Assembly: GCF_030689025.1 (NCBI RefSeq)
Contig: NZ_JAUYWA010000002.1
Span: 124,001 to 188,000 of the forward strand
Source: Oceanobacter sp. 1_MG-2023
GTDB taxonomy: Bacteria; Pseudomonadota; Gammaproteobacteria; Pseudomonadales; Oceanobacteraceae
Length of the DNA stretch: 64,000 nucleotides
Reading direction: 5' to 3'
Shown: positions 29,465 to 39,061 of the stretch, piece after piece
How positions within the stretch are numbered: position 1 is the first letter of the stretch
Layout: each line of letters starts with the position of its first letter
Translations under genes and position numbers: made by a program
The notes under the pieces: model-generated
What the model was told of the DNA's origin: nothing
Seen by the model: only the letters and a program-made list of their open reading frames with translations
The model's database searches: none

Positions 29465-30550
29465 ATGTCAGATACCGTATCCGCTGTCAGCCATCAGCAT
29501 GATCGCAGTTTACTGGATGCGTTTTTCCTGCCCGATTTGTGTAACACCCGGGCAATCCTGTTTTTGCTGGCGGTCAGTGAAGGCCTGGTAGCGATTCTGA
29601 CCTTGATGGAATCGTCGCTGGCGGCGTTTTCCTGGGAACGTTTTGGCCTGGTCTCGCTGTTTGTGCAGTGGGTGGCCTTGCTGTCGGTGGCGGTGTTGTG
29701 TCAGCTGCGATTTGTGCTGGTGCAGGTGAACGTCATGCTGGTTTCGGTGCTGGCGCTGTTATTGGTGCAGCTGGTGACACTGGGTGTGGGGTTGATGGCG
29801 GACTGGCTCTGGCCAACCAGTGTGAGAAGCATCGACTGGCTCTGGCTGGCCCGGAATGCGCTGGTCAGTGCCCTGGTGACAGCATTGGCATTACGCTACT
29901 TTTATGTGCAGAGCCAGTGGCGGATTCAGGCGCAGGCAGAGCTCAAGGCGCGGCTGTCAGCGTTACAGGCCAATATTCGGCCGCATTTCTTTTTTAATAC
30001 ACTGAATACCGTCGCTGCGCTGATTGTGATTGATCCGGAAAAAGCCGAAAACATGCTGCTGGATCTGGCGCAATTGTTCCGGGTGGTTCTGAAAGCCGAT
30101 GACACGCCATCGACGTTGGAGCAGGAAATTGAATTTGGCCAGCGTTATCTGGATATCGAACATACCCGGCTGGGGACACGGCTGACGATCGAGTGGCAAC
30201 TCCCCGACCCTTTGCCGGAGATTATTATGCCAACCCTGATTCTCCAGCCATTGCTTGAAAATGCGGTTTACCACGGCATTCAGCCCCTGGTTGGTGGCGG
30301 CTGGATTCGTATTTCGCTGACCCCGGTGACGGGAGGCTGGGAGCTGATGGTCGCGAATGCCCGGGTTCCCGGCAGCAGCAAGCCGGGTAATGGCATTGCC
30401 CAACGTAATATCCGTGCCCGACTGGACACCCTGTTTGGTGATTCTGCCCGGCTACAGACACTGGAGCTGGCGGATGAGTACCAGGCGCGGATCATGATTC
30501 CACTGTATTCTGGAGAGCGTACCCATGAGTTATCGCCTGGCGCTGGTTGA
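29465..30550 (+). CDS. algZ: LytS/AlgZ-type sensor histidine kinase
   Basis: A 361-residue membrane kinase of the His_kinase (PF06580) type. It has about six hydrophobic segments in the first 150 residues, then ANIRPHFFFNTLNTVAAL with the phospho-acceptor H174. The ATP-binding part follows with LQPLLENAVYHGI and a shortened GNGIAQRNIRARL. In Pseudomonas the equivalent AlgZ (FimS) works with AlgR to control alginate and type IV pili. The name rests on the argH-algZ-algR-hemC order, and the targets here are unknown. Its end overlaps algR by 26 bases. Confidence 0.88.
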   Translation: MSDTVSAVSHQHDRSLLDAFFLPDLCNTRAILFLLAVSEGLVAILTLMESSLAAFSWERFGLVSLFVQWVALLSVAVLCQLRFVLVQVNVMLVSVLALLLVQLVTLGVGLMADWLWPTSVRSIDWLWLARNALVSALVTALALRYFYVQSQWRIQAQAELKARLSALQANIRPHFFFNTLNTVAALIVIDPEKAENMLLDLAQLFRVVLKADDTPSTLEQEIEFGQRYLDIEHTRLGTRLTIEWQLPDPLPEIIMPTLILQPLLENAVYHGIQPLVGGGWIRISLTPVTGGWELMVANARVPGSSKPGNGIAQRNIRARLDTLFGDSARLQTLELADEYQARIMIPLYSGERTHELSPGAG

Positions 30551-31289
30551 TGATGAGCCGCTGGCTCGTGGCCGGTTGGCACGCCTGTTAAAAGAGCACC
30601 TGGATTTTGAACTGGTGGTCGAACTGGAGAGCGGGGATGCCACCTTGCAATGGCTGGAGCACCACCGTGCCGATGTATTGCTGCTGGATATCCAGATGCC
30701 TGGCCGCAGCGGGCTGGAAACCGCCCAGGCATTGCAGCAATATGACACGCCTCCGCTGGTGGTTTTTTGTACGGCATTTGATGAACATGCTCTGGATGCC
30801 TTCGGTGTCAGCGCCATCGATTACTTGCTCAAGCCGGTACGTCCGGCGGATTTGCAGCGGGCATTGGAGCGGGTCAGGGAGCGGCTGGAGGCCCGGGAAC
30901 TGGCAAGCCGGGATCTGTCAGAAGAAAAACCGGAGCACGACGAAGGCACCGCTAAAATACGCACGCACCTGACTGCCCGCACTCATATGGGCTTGCAACG
31001 TATCCCGCTGGAAGACATATGCTACTTTCTGGCTGATCAGAAATACGTCAATGCCATTCAGGAACAAGGCGAAACATTGATCGATGACAGCCTGCGTCAG
31101 CTCGAAGAAGAATTTGGCGACCGCTTTGTCCGGGTCCACCGCAGTGCGTTGGTGGCGCGGGATCGTATCGTGCGACTGGAAGCGCAGGAAGGTCGAGGCC
31201 ATGTGGTATACCTGAACGGTATCAAAGACGGTGTTGCGGTTAGTCGCCGCCATTTACCGGATGTGCGCAAGGTAATGAAGTCATTTTAG
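30525..31289 (+). CDS. algR: LytTR-family response regulator, AlgR-like
   Basis: A 254-residue regulator. The receiver domain (about 1-125) has DDEP acids near residues 9-10, phospho-acceptor D55 in LLLDIQMPG and the KPVRPADL lysine. The C-terminal LytTR DNA-binding domain (about 145-250) has LEDICYFLADQKYVNA, RVHRSALVARDRI and VAVSRRHLPDVRK. It overlaps the kinase gene, so the two are translationally coupled. It precedes hemC as in Pseudomonas. Confidence 0.9.
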   Translation: MSYRLALVDDEPLARGRLARLLKEHLDFELVVELESGDATLQWLEHHRADVLLLDIQMPGRSGLETAQALQQYDTPPLVVFCTAFDEHALDAFGVSAIDYLLKPVRPADLQRALERVRERLEARELASRDLSEEKPEHDEGTAKIRTHLTARTHMGLQRIPLEDICYFLADQKYVNAIQEQGETLIDDSLRQLEEEFGDRFVRVHRSALVARDRIVRLEAQEGRGHVVYLNGIKDGVAVSRRHLPDVRKVMKSF

Positions 31290-31428
31290 CCCTGAACACA
31301 GTATTTCCTGCTGCTTAGCTGATCCGGGTAATTTCAGCTGACGCGCCAGCACTGGTATGATTTGCAAATGTCTCATATCGGTGGTCTGCCAGCCAGGCCA
31401 CCATACTTCCCGTCGAATAAGGATCATC

Positions 31429-32370
31429 ATGTCATCAGCTCGTCTGCTCCGTATTGCTACCCGTAAAAGTCCTTTGGCCCTGTGGCAGGCTGAACATATC
31501 AAGGCCCGCTTGATGGCCTTGCATAAAGATCTGGAAGTAGAACTGGTGACCTTCTCCACCCAGGGTGACAAGATTCTCGATACACCGCTGGCCAAAATTG
31601 GCGGTAAAGGATTGTTCGTCAAGGAATTGGAAGTCGCCATGCTGGACGGCCGTGCCGATATTGCCGTGCACTCAATGAAAGACGTGCCGATGGAATTTCC
31701 GGAAGGGCTGGAGCTGGGCGTGATTTGTGAGCGGGAAACCCCGCTGGACGCTTTTGTCTCCAATAACTACAGCAGTGTCGACGAACTGCCACAAGGGGCA
31801 GTTGTTGGTACCTCAAGCCTGCGGCGCCAGTGTCAGTTGCAACAACAGCGGCCGGATTTACAGATTCGCTCCCTGCGTGGCAACGTCCAGACGCGCCTGG
31901 GCAAACTCGATGCCGGTGAATTTGATGCCATTATTCTGGCTTCTGCCGGACTGTTGCGAATGGAAATGGGTGATCGCTTGACGGCATCCCTCTCGGCCGA
32001 GCAGTCCTTACCTGCTGGTGGCCAGGGCGCATTGGGGGTTGAGTGGCGTTGTGATGATGAGCTTGCCCAGACACTGATCGCTCCTTTGGCCCATGCCGAT
32101 ACCACCGACTGTGTGCTGGCCGAACGGGCCTTGAACCGTCGTTTGCAAGGTGGCTGCCAGGTGCCCATTGCCGCCTATGCAGAATTACAAGGCGACCAGC
32201 TGACCTTGCGGGGGCTGGTGGGCTCCGTCGATGGCAGCAAGGTGCTGACCACGGAACAGCAGGGCAACAGGGCCGATGCAGAGATACTGGGTATCCTGGC
32301 GGCAGAACATCTGCTGGCCCAAGGGGCTGGCGAGATCCTGACCGAAGTCTACGGTCGTGAGGTACGCTAG
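31429..32370 (+). CDS. hemC: Porphobilinogen deaminase (hydroxymethylbilane synthase)
   Basis: Joins four porphobilinogens into hydroxymethylbilane in heme synthesis. The 313 residues begin [20 protein letters not shown]. They contain VHSMKDVP and [10 protein letters not shown], and C243 in [13 protein letters not shown] holds the dipyrromethane cofactor. The ATG at 31429 follows AAGGA; an upstream in-frame ATG at 31357 is rejected as non-conserved. hemD follows after 3 bases. Confidence 0.97.
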   Translation: MSSARLLRIATRKSPLALWQAEHIKARLMALHKDLEVELVTFSTQGDKILDTPLAKIGGKGLFVKELEVAMLDGRADIAVHSMKDVPMEFPEGLELGVICERETPLDAFVSNNYSSVDELPQGAVVGTSSLRRQCQLQQQRPDLQIRSLRGNVQTRLGKLDAGEFDAIILASAGLLRMEMGDRLTASLSAEQSLPAGGQGALGVEWRCDDELAQTLIAPLAHADTTDCVLAERALNRRLQGGCQVPIAAYAELQGDQLTLRGLVGSVDGSKVLTTEQQGNRADAEILGILAAEHLLAQGAGEILTEVYGREVR

Positions 32371-32373
32371 GCT

Positions 32374-33117
32374 TTGACAACGATTCTGGTGACCCGCCCC
32401 GAGGGTCAGGCCGATCATCTGATCGCCGCTCTGGAGCAGGCCGGTTATCACTGTCTGCATCGGCCATTGATGGCGATTGAGGCGGTGGCCGAGCACAGTG
32501 AGCACGCGCGTTTGGCCCGTGCCCGGATGCTCGATCTCGACCTCTACCAGCACGTGATTGCCATCAGCGCCAACGCAGCCCGGTCGGGGCTGGAATGGCT
32601 GGATACGTATTGGCCCCAGCCACCGCTGGGAGTGCACTGGTATGGTGTTGGCCCAGCCAGTACCGAACCTTTCTGGCAGTACGGTCTGGAGGCCAGCTGT
32701 CCGGCCAGCCGATATGACAGTGAAGGACTGCTTGCATTACCTGCCTTGCAGCAAGTGGCAGAACAACGCATTCTGATCTGGCGGGGTGTTGGTGGTCGGG
32801 AAACACTGGCGACGACATTACGTGCGCGTGGCGCTTGTGTCGACTATGCCGAGCTGTATGAACGGCGACCGCGGCAGTACAGCAGTCACGATTGGGACGT
32901 GACACTCGGTACCCGTCCATGGCTGCTGCTCAGCAGTGGCCAGGCCCTGGATATTATAGAAAGGCAGGTGCCCACGTTGGCTAACCGGATTGTCGGGCTG
33001 ATACTGCCCAGTGAGCGGATTGCCGAACAGGCGCGGGCCAAAGGCTACGATCCGGTATTGGTTCCCGCCAGTGCCAGGGATGACGACATGCTCAGCTGCC
33101 TGGCGGCGCAGCTGTAA
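32374..33117 (+). CDS. hemD: Uroporphyrinogen-III synthase
   Basis: Closes hydroxymethylbilane with inversion of ring D. The 247-residue product is a two-domain alpha/beta protein with the family's weakly conserved features: N-terminal TILVTRPEGQADHLI, the hinge region, and WRGVGGRETLATTLRARGA. The start codon is TTG, 3 bases after the hemC stop, so translation is coupled. The call rests largely on position and these segments. Confidence 0.93.
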   Translation: MTTILVTRPEGQADHLIAALEQAGYHCLHRPLMAIEAVAEHSEHARLARARMLDLDLYQHVIAISANAARSGLEWLDTYWPQPPLGVHWYGVGPASTEPFWQYGLEASCPASRYDSEGLLALPALQQVAEQRILIWRGVGGRETLATTLRARGACVDYAELYERRPRQYSSHDWDVTLGTRPWLLLSSGQALDIIERQVPTLANRIVGLILPSERIAEQARAKGYDPVLVPASARDDDMLSCLAAQL

Positions 33118-33162
33118 CCCGATAATCAGGTCGCTAGCGGCGGCGGTGACAGGAAAACAGAC

Positions 33163-34419
33163 GTGGACAACAACAAAGACAAGCAAACAACAGACGATGC
33201 GGGTGCTGACGCCCAGGTAACGCTGGACAAAGAGCAAGCTCCCGCAGCCCCGAGCGACAGCACGACGGCGTCGACGAATAAAAAAGCGGCGTCGAAAAAG
33301 ACCCGACCGGATGTGCAAGCAGGCAAACCCGACAAGGAAAACACCCCTGGACGGCGATCGTCATTGGCAATCTGGCTGCTGGTTATTCTGGTGTTACTGT
33401 CACTGGCCGTCTCGGCGGCTGTGGTCTGGTATGGGTTGCAACAGCGCCAACAGCTGGGCCAGCTGCAACAGCAGTTGCAAGGCATGGCACAACAGACGCA
33501 GGCTGATCGCCAAACCCTGAATACACTGGGTCAGCGGCAGCAGCAACAGGATAGCGGTGATCGGGCTTTGCAAGACCAGCTGGCCACGGTATCCCGTCAG
33601 GCGCAGCATAATGAACAACGGCTGGCCGGGCTGGCCGGTTCCGATCGTCAGGACTGGCTCCTGGCCGAAGTGGAATACCTGCTGCGATTGGCGAATCAAC
33701 GCCTGAACCTTGAGCGTGATGTTACCGGAGCAGCTGCCATGCTGGTGGCTGCCGACAAGGTGCTGCTGGAAATCAACAACCCGGCCTACGATAACGTCCG
33801 GACTAAAATAGCCAGCGAGATCCAACAGCTGCGCCGGGTGCCCGGTGTCGACAAGGTCGGTGCGATTGCCCGCTTGCAGGCGATGCAGGATTCTCTGGAT
33901 CAGGTTGACTGGTTGCCACAAGTGCGGTTGCCATCAACAGCCTCCGACGCCAATACAACCCTGGCCGGAGCCGCTCAAGCCTGGTACCAGCAGCTGTTTG
34001 ATGAGCTGAAACAAGGACTTGCCCAGGTGGTACGGATACGTCGTCAGGACAGCCCTGTCGATATTCCCATGGCACCGGAGCAGGCTTATTACCTGCAACA
34101 GAATGCCCACCTGATGCTGGAACAGGCCCAGCTGGCGATGTTGCGTGGCGATCAGAACCTGTACGACAACAGCCTTGGCCGCGTTAAAGGCTGGGTTGAA
34201 CGTTATTTGCCCAAGCAAGATCAGGCGGTGCTGGCATTACGCCAGTTGCTGGGCGAGCTGCAACAATGGCAGGTGAGTCCGGCGGTACCGGATATCAGTG
34301 CATCCTTGCAGGCTCTGCGTGCACGTATGATTCTGGATGAAACGGAATACAGCCCGGAGCAACAGCCAGTGGCTCCTGCTGCCAAGGCGACCACTGAGCC
34401 GCAAGGAGCACAGCCATGA
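33163..34419 (+). CDS. hemX: HemX-like inner-membrane protein
   Basis: A 418-residue protein of the proteobacterial HemX family, historically labelled uroporphyrin-III C-methyltransferase but lacking any methyltransferase motif. It has a long disordered cytoplasmic N-terminus rich in Ala, Thr and Lys, one membrane helix (IWLLVILVLLSLAVSAAVVW, about residues 69-88) and a glutamine-rich coiled coil. A periplasmic helical domain follows with DWLLAEVEYLLRLANQRL. GTG start. It overlaps hemY by 4 bases. Confidence 0.9.
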   Translation: MDNNKDKQTTDDAGADAQVTLDKEQAPAAPSDSTTASTNKKAASKKTRPDVQAGKPDKENTPGRRSSLAIWLLVILVLLSLAVSAAVVWYGLQQRQQLGQLQQQLQGMAQQTQADRQTLNTLGQRQQQQDSGDRALQDQLATVSRQAQHNEQRLAGLAGSDRQDWLLAEVEYLLRLANQRLNLERDVTGAAAMLVAADKVLLEINNPAYDNVRTKIASEIQQLRRVPGVDKVGAIARLQAMQDSLDQVDWLPQVRLPSTASDANTTLAGAAQAWYQQLFDELKQGLAQVVRIRRQDSPVDIPMAPEQAYYLQQNAHLMLEQAQLAMLRGDQNLYDNSLGRVKGWVERYLPKQDQAVLALRQLLGELQQWQVSPAVPDISASLQALRARMILDETEYSPEQQPVAPAAKATTEPQGAQP

Positions 34420-35630
34420 AGCGCTGGTTGCTGTTTTTTGTAATTACCCTGGTGGTGGCCCTGGGGGCAGGGTCTCTGGCGGGGCAGGATTCAGGTTATG
34501 TCCTGCTGAGCTGGCATCATTACAGCCTTGAAACCAGCTTGTGGTTCTTTTTGTTACTGCTTGGCGTCATGCTGGTGGCGGTGTATTTCTTATTCCGTTT
34601 CAGCCTGGTGATGCTGGGTTCCGACTGGCGTTTTAATGAATGGCGGCGCAGTCGCCGTACCGCCCGTGCCCGCAAGCAAACCACCCGTGGTCTGTTGTCG
34701 CTGGCATTGGGGCAGTGGTCAAGGGCTGAACGTTTGCTGACACGTTCGGCAACCGATACCGATATGCCGCTGATCAACTATCTGGCCGCCGCCCGTGCGG
34801 CGTATGAACAAGGCAAGCACGACACCACCGATGAGCTCTTGAGTGCTGCCAGTAAAAGCACCCGCGGGGCTGATTTGGCGGTTGGTATTTCCCATGCCCA
34901 GTTGCTGATCTCGCGCGGCCACAAAGAGCAGGCCCTGGCGGTTCTGGTCAGCTTGCGCGACCGTTATCCCCGTCATAGCTACTTGCTTAAATTGCTGGTG
35001 CGGCTGTATCAGGATCTGGAAGACTGGGTGGCGTTACACGAATTACTGCCGATTCTGGGCAAGGCTGGCAAAGCCGGAAAAATTCCGGAAAGCAAGCTCA
35101 AGGAACTGGAAGAAAAAGTCTATTTGCAGCTGATCGACCGTACAGCCAAGGCGCAGCAAAGCAAGGACCCGGTAGCGGCCTTGAAGAAACTGTATCAGTC
35201 GATGCCCCGACACTGCCGCCGTCAGGGGGATATTCTGTTGCACTACACCGATACCCTGCATGAGCTGGGAGAGGATGAGCAGGCCGAAGTGGATTTGCGT
35301 AACGGGCTGGCGTACGTTTGGCGTGATGACTTGCTGCTGGCCTACGCCAGACTTAATGGCGCGGATGCCCGCAGACGTTTCCTCTTTGCAGAAAAACAAC
35401 TGCAGGAACGGCCGAATGATCCGGTACTGTTATTGATTCTGGCGCGCCTGGCGCTGCGTCTTGAGCAACCGGAGCGGGCCAGAGAGTTTTTGCTGATGGG
35501 ATTGAAGCTGAAAAACCTGCCCGGACTAAACGCCGAAATGGGCAAGTTACTGGTGCAAGAACAGGATCATGTCGGTGCCAGCCGATACTTCCAGCAAGCC
35601 CTGGCGCAGCAGGACTGCCAGTCCGGCTAG
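34416..35630 (+). CDS. hemY: HemY-like tetratricopeptide membrane protein
   Basis: A 404-residue protein of the HemY_N plus TPR family (not protoporphyrinogen oxidase). Two N-terminal membrane segments (LLFFVITLVVALGAGSLAG and LWFFLLLLGVMLVAVYFLF) carry a DSGYVLLSWHHYSLETSL stretch between them, then helical TPR-like repeats to the end. ATGA overlap with hemX means coupled translation. It is the last gene of the hemCDXY unit. Confidence 0.92.
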   Translation: MKRWLLFFVITLVVALGAGSLAGQDSGYVLLSWHHYSLETSLWFFLLLLGVMLVAVYFLFRFSLVMLGSDWRFNEWRRSRRTARARKQTTRGLLSLALGQWSRAERLLTRSATDTDMPLINYLAAARAAYEQGKHDTTDELLSAASKSTRGADLAVGISHAQLLISRGHKEQALAVLVSLRDRYPRHSYLLKLLVRLYQDLEDWVALHELLPILGKAGKAGKIPESKLKELEEKVYLQLIDRTAKAQQSKDPVAALKKLYQSMPRHCRRQGDILLHYTDTLHELGEDEQAEVDLRNGLAYVWRDDLLLAYARLNGADARRRFLFAEKQLQERPNDPVLLLILARLALRLEQPERAREFLLMGLKLKNLPGLNAEMGKLLVQEQDHVGASRYFQQALAQQDCQSG

Positions 35631-35651
35631 TGTTTACCCCTGGTCAAACCC

Positions 35652-35673
35652 GATCCGCTCGCCTGAGCGGATC
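35652..35673. terminator. Hairpin between convergent hemY and the binding-protein gene
   Basis: A 9-base-pair stem (GATCCGCTC/GAGCGGATC) with a GCCT loop. There is no T run, so termination is less certain than for the other hairpins. Confidence 0.5.
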
Positions 35674-35683
35674 GATCATACGA

Positions 35684-36928
35684 TCATTTCAGCGTGAGCG
35701 ACTTGCCCGCTGCCTGTCGGGTGGCTGACCATTCTTCATAGGTTTTGGCCGCCGTCTTACCCGGAATACTCAGCAGGACTTCAAAGTAGTCTTCATTAAA
35801 CTTGTCTGCCAGTACCGTCGCCCGGTGTTTGCCTTTGACGACATACACGGACTGTACGCTCTGGTGGTCAAAATCGCGCCAGGTCTGTGGGTCCTTGACG
35901 CCGGTATAGGTGTGGTTTTCCAGAGCGGAAATCAGACGGCTGCTACTCAGGCTACCGGTGCGTTCTGCCGCCGCTTTGAATTCATAGACAATATTGTAAG
36001 CCGAGGCAGCGGAGCTGGAAGGGTATTTCTGGAAGCGATCGGCAAAGCGCTCAACAAATTGCTGGCCCTTTTCAAAGCCGTACAGATAAGGCACCTGCCA
36101 GGTCCAGGGCACGGCACCAATAACGTCTTCCAGAATGCCAGCACCGGCGGAGATGGCCATACCCAGCGTCAGGTTGGGCACCACAATGGTCATCTTGTCT
36201 TTCAGGCCCATGCGATAGGCTGCCTTCAACGTGCTGGCCATATCGTCACCAAACTGAACCAGCATCAGCACATCCGCATTGGCGCGTTCTGCTGCTTCCA
36301 GAGCACTTTCAATATCTGCCTGCTTCGGGCGTGGAAAAGGTACCAGAACGCCGGGGTATTTGTTTTTATCCTGGGTATTGGTGAAGGTGCGCAGGGAGCC
36401 TTCGGTGGAATGGCCCCAGCTGTAGTCGGCGGTCAGATAAAACACTTTTTTACCGGCCAGACTCTGGTTCAGATAAAACGCCAGTGCTTTGGCGGCCATC
36501 CAGGCGTTGTAGGTTTCACGAAACATATAACGATGGCCTTCCTCGTCTGTGGTTTCGTTGGCGTAGGTCAGGGTGCCAAAATAGATCAGACCCTGACGGG
36601 CAGCCTCTTTACCGGCGGCAATGGCCACGGCACTGGAAGAGCCACCAAACAGCATCGAGACCCCTTGGGACGACAGCCGCTTGACGTTTTCGACAGCTTT
36701 ATCCGGCTTGGATGCGGTATTGGCCGTAATCAGTTCCAGTGGACGGCCCAACACACCACCTGCGGCGTTGATTTCCTCAACGGCCAGCAAGGCACCACGG
36801 GCCTGGGCGATTCCCTGTTCTTTATAGGGGCCAGTCGAGGGGTAGTTCAACCCCAGTTTGATGGAGTCGGCGGCCTGAGCGGTGAGCGCAGACAACGCAA
36901 GTGCGGTGAGCACAAAGCAACGATACAT
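35684..36928 (-). CDS. ABC transporter substrate-binding protein, branched-chain amino acid type
   Basis: A 414-residue periplasmic protein of the Peripla_BP_6 (LivJ/urea/amide) group. It has a signal peptide cleaved after LTAQA, then SIKLGLNYPSTGPYKEQG, the repeated Rossmann-like lobes, and LFGGSSSAVAIAAGKEA. No permease or ATPase genes adjoin it, so it may supply a transporter encoded elsewhere or act as a sensor input. The ligand cannot be told; the aromatic-rich FRETYNAWMAAKA segment is like those in amide or urea binders. Confidence 0.88.
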   Translation of the reverse strand: MYRCFVLTALALSALTAQAADSIKLGLNYPSTGPYKEQGIAQARGALLAVEEINAAGGVLGRPLELITANTASKPDKAVENVKRLSSQGVSMLFGGSSSAVAIAAGKEAARQGLIYFGTLTYANETTDEEGHRYMFRETYNAWMAAKALAFYLNQSLAGKKVFYLTADYSWGHSTEGSLRTFTNTQDKNKYPGVLVPFPRPKQADIESALEAAERANADVLMLVQFGDDMASTLKAAYRMGLKDKMTIVVPNLTLGMAISAGAGILEDVIGAVPWTWQVPYLYGFEKGQQFVERFADRFQKYPSSSAASAYNIVYEFKAAAERTGSLSSSRLISALENHTYTGVKDPQTWRDFDHQSVQSVYVVKGKHRATVLADKFNEDYFEVLLSIPGKTAAKTYEEWSATRQAAGKSLTLK

Positions 36929-37034
36929 GGCGATAACCTTCTTATTATTGTTATTACATCTTGAGTCTTTTCAGCGACCAAGGCGTTACGCCATTGGTCG
37001 CATAATCGAGCGGGTGTAGAGGCGGGAAACTTGC

Positions 37035-37871
37035 TTAATCGACTTTGTTGAGATGAACGTCCATTTGCGGGAACGGAATTTCAATTCCTTCGGCATCAAA
37101 ACGTAATTTGATGGCTTCCGTCAGCTCCCATTTAACCACCCAGTAATCGGCTGCTTTTACCCATGGGCGTACAACAAAATTAACGGAGGAATCGGCCAGC
37201 TCGGATACCGCTACGGTGAAGGCCGGGTCTTTCAGGATACGCTCGTCATTACCCAGCATCTCGGTCATGATCTTTTTGGCCAGCAGCAGGTCGCTGCCGT
37301 AGGAAATACCCACGACCATATCCAGACGGCGGGTTGGTTCTTCCGAATAGTTCACCATGGTGTTACCAAAAACATTGGCGTTGGGCACGGTGACTACCCG
37401 GTTGTCCGGAGTTTTCAAACGAGTACTGAAAATGGTGATCTTGTTGACGGAACCGGCGACACCACCGACTTCAACGTAATCCCCCAGCTTGAACGGGCGG
37501 AAAACAATCAGCATGACACCCGCAGCAAAATGCGACAGTGAATCCTTCAGGGCCAGACCAACTGCCAGGCCGGCGGCACCCAGCAAGGTGATCAGTGAGG
37601 TCGTATCCAGACCCAGCTGCGACAGCGAGATCACCACCACCAGCACCATCAGCAGTGCCCGCAGTACCGTGCTTACAAAATCTGTCAGGATCGGTTCAAC
37701 CCGGGCCTTGACCATCATGCCGGTGATGGCTTTCAGCACCAGATTGGCGACCATGCGGCCGGCAAAAAATATCAGTAACGCCAGAACAATCTGGGTACCC
37801 CATGGCAGCAGATATTCTGCCCAGATGTTTTCCGTAGATAATGAACTTCCGAATTGATTTAGCCAGTCCAC
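37035..37871 (-). CDS. mscS: Small-conductance mechanosensitive channel MscS
   Basis: A 278-residue inner-membrane channel that opens under osmotic downshock. Three N-terminal membrane helices lead into the pore helix VITLLGAAGLAVGLALKDSLSHFAAG, the Gly/Ala-packed TM3 of MscS. The beta domain (GDYVEVGGVAGSVNKITIFST, in parts, and VPNANVFGNTMVNYS) and a C-terminal alpha/beta domain follow. Length matches E. coli MscS. It stands apart from the genes on each side. Confidence 0.95.
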   Translation of the reverse strand: MDWLNQFGSSLSTENIWAEYLLPWGTQIVLALLIFFAGRMVANLVLKAITGMMVKARVEPILTDFVSTVLRALLMVLVVVISLSQLGLDTTSLITLLGAAGLAVGLALKDSLSHFAAGVMLIVFRPFKLGDYVEVGGVAGSVNKITIFSTRLKTPDNRVVTVPNANVFGNTMVNYSEEPTRRLDMVVGISYGSDLLLAKKIMTEMLGNDERILKDPAFTVAVSELADSSVNFVVRPWVKAADYWVVKWELTEAIKLRFDAEGIEIPFPQMDVHLNKVD

Positions 37872-37993
37872 AAATATTCCTCAATAGATTGGCGATGCCT
37901 GGAAAGCCTCGCCTGGTTTGCCATCGCTGGTCGGTGATTGCCGGTCAATAACAGAACGGCGTGTATTCTCGGCTGATGTGGCTGTCTTGTCGG

Positions 37994-39061
37994 TCAGGCC
38001 TTGGGAGGCCGTGGCGCATAAGCCAGTACATCGGAGTGCAGATTGGTCTCGCCAAGACCCAGCGGTTCCAATTGCTCTAGAGTACCGTAGACCATATTAG
38101 GGGAACCGCAAGCAAAGACATGGACCCCGGAGAGGTCTTTGAAGTCGTGCTGTATCACCTGATAGATCCAGCCAGCCCGTCCGTGCCAGCCATCGGCCTG
38201 TTCTTCCAGTATAGGATGGAAATGCAGATTGGGATGATCATGTGCCCATTGTTGGGGTAAATCGGCCATATAGAAGCCGCCAGCGCTGCGGTTGGACCAA
38301 TACAGGTGGGTTTCTTGTGCCGGAGCCAGCGCCAGAATACCTTCTGCCAGTGCCTTGATCTGGGCAAAACCGGTGCCCGCCGCAAGCAGCAGGATCGGTT
38401 TGCCAGCACAGGCCCGCAGCTGGGTGGGGGAGATAAAGCAGTCACCCATCGGCAAGGTGGCTGAAATCGTTGGCTGGGTTTGCAGCTGTTTGATCACCTG
38501 TGCGGCGGTGTCGCTGGTGTTGGCAATATGCAGCTGCAAGGCCCGTGGCTCGGAGCCGGTGAGGCTGCCCGGGGCGCTGGCAATAGAGTAGGGGATTTTC
38601 CGTTCGCTGCCGTCGGTGCCGGTGATATGTAACAGCAGATACTGGCCAGGCCAGAAATCCAGTGCCTTGCCTGCCGGAGCCAGCAGCTCAACGACATATA
38701 CTTCCTCCGTCAAGGGGGTGACGGCTTGGACTTGCATGGCCAGGATAACCTGGTCTTTGCAATCCGGGTGCTGAATATTAGCCATAACAATCTGGGTATC
38801 CGTTTGAGGCATCGCTATACAACATAATACCCGATTGCTTTGATCAAGTATTTGCTGGCCAATGAGATTATTGAATTTTAGAGAGCCGGCCAGCCAACGA
38901 CCAGCACAGACTTCACAGACGCCGTTTTTGCAGGCGGTTTTCATCTTGATGCCATGTTCATGAGCCGCATCCATCAGGGTCTGATCAGTGCGGCAAGGCA
39001 TGGTCACCTGATTTGGTAAAAAGGTAACCGTTACCGTGGTGACGGGTTGCACACTGTTCAC
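37994..39061 (-). CDS. NAD(P)H-flavin/2Fe-2S oxidoreductase, Fre-like
   Basis: A 355-residue three-domain reductase. The N-terminal ferredoxin-type 2Fe-2S domain has CKNGVCEVC and a later CC. The flavin domain has [12 protein letters not shown], and the NAD domain has [18 protein letters not shown] and a FACGSPNMV tail motif. Proteins of this build are often called CDP-6-deoxy-delta-3,4-glucoseen reductase, but no deoxysugar genes are nearby. It overlaps ubiD by ATGA. UbiD needs prenylated FMN, and E. coli also pairs ubiD with the flavin reductase fre, so supply of reduced flavin is a sensible role. Confidence 0.88.
   Translation of the reverse strand: MNSVQPVTTVTVTFLPNQVTMPCRTDQTLMDAAHEHGIKMKTACKNGVCEVCAGRWLAGSLKFNNLIGQQILDQSNRVLCCIAMPQTDTQIVMANIQHPDCKDQVILAMQVQAVTPLTEEVYVVELLAPAGKALDFWPGQYLLLHITGTDGSERKIPYSIASAPGSLTGSEPRALQLHIANTSDTAAQVIKQLQTQPTISATLPMGDCFISPTQLRACAGKPILLLAAGTGFAQIKALAEGILALAPAQETHLYWSNRSAGGFYMADLPQQWAHDHPNLHFHPILEEQADGWHGRAGWIYQVIQHDFKDLSGVHVFACGSPNMVYGTLEQLEPLGLGETNLHSDVLAYAPRPPKA

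Noticed and set aside
35825-36964. 379-codon plus-strand ORF
   Set aside because: Antisense shadow of the ABC binding-protein gene, which has a signal peptide and conserved motifs.
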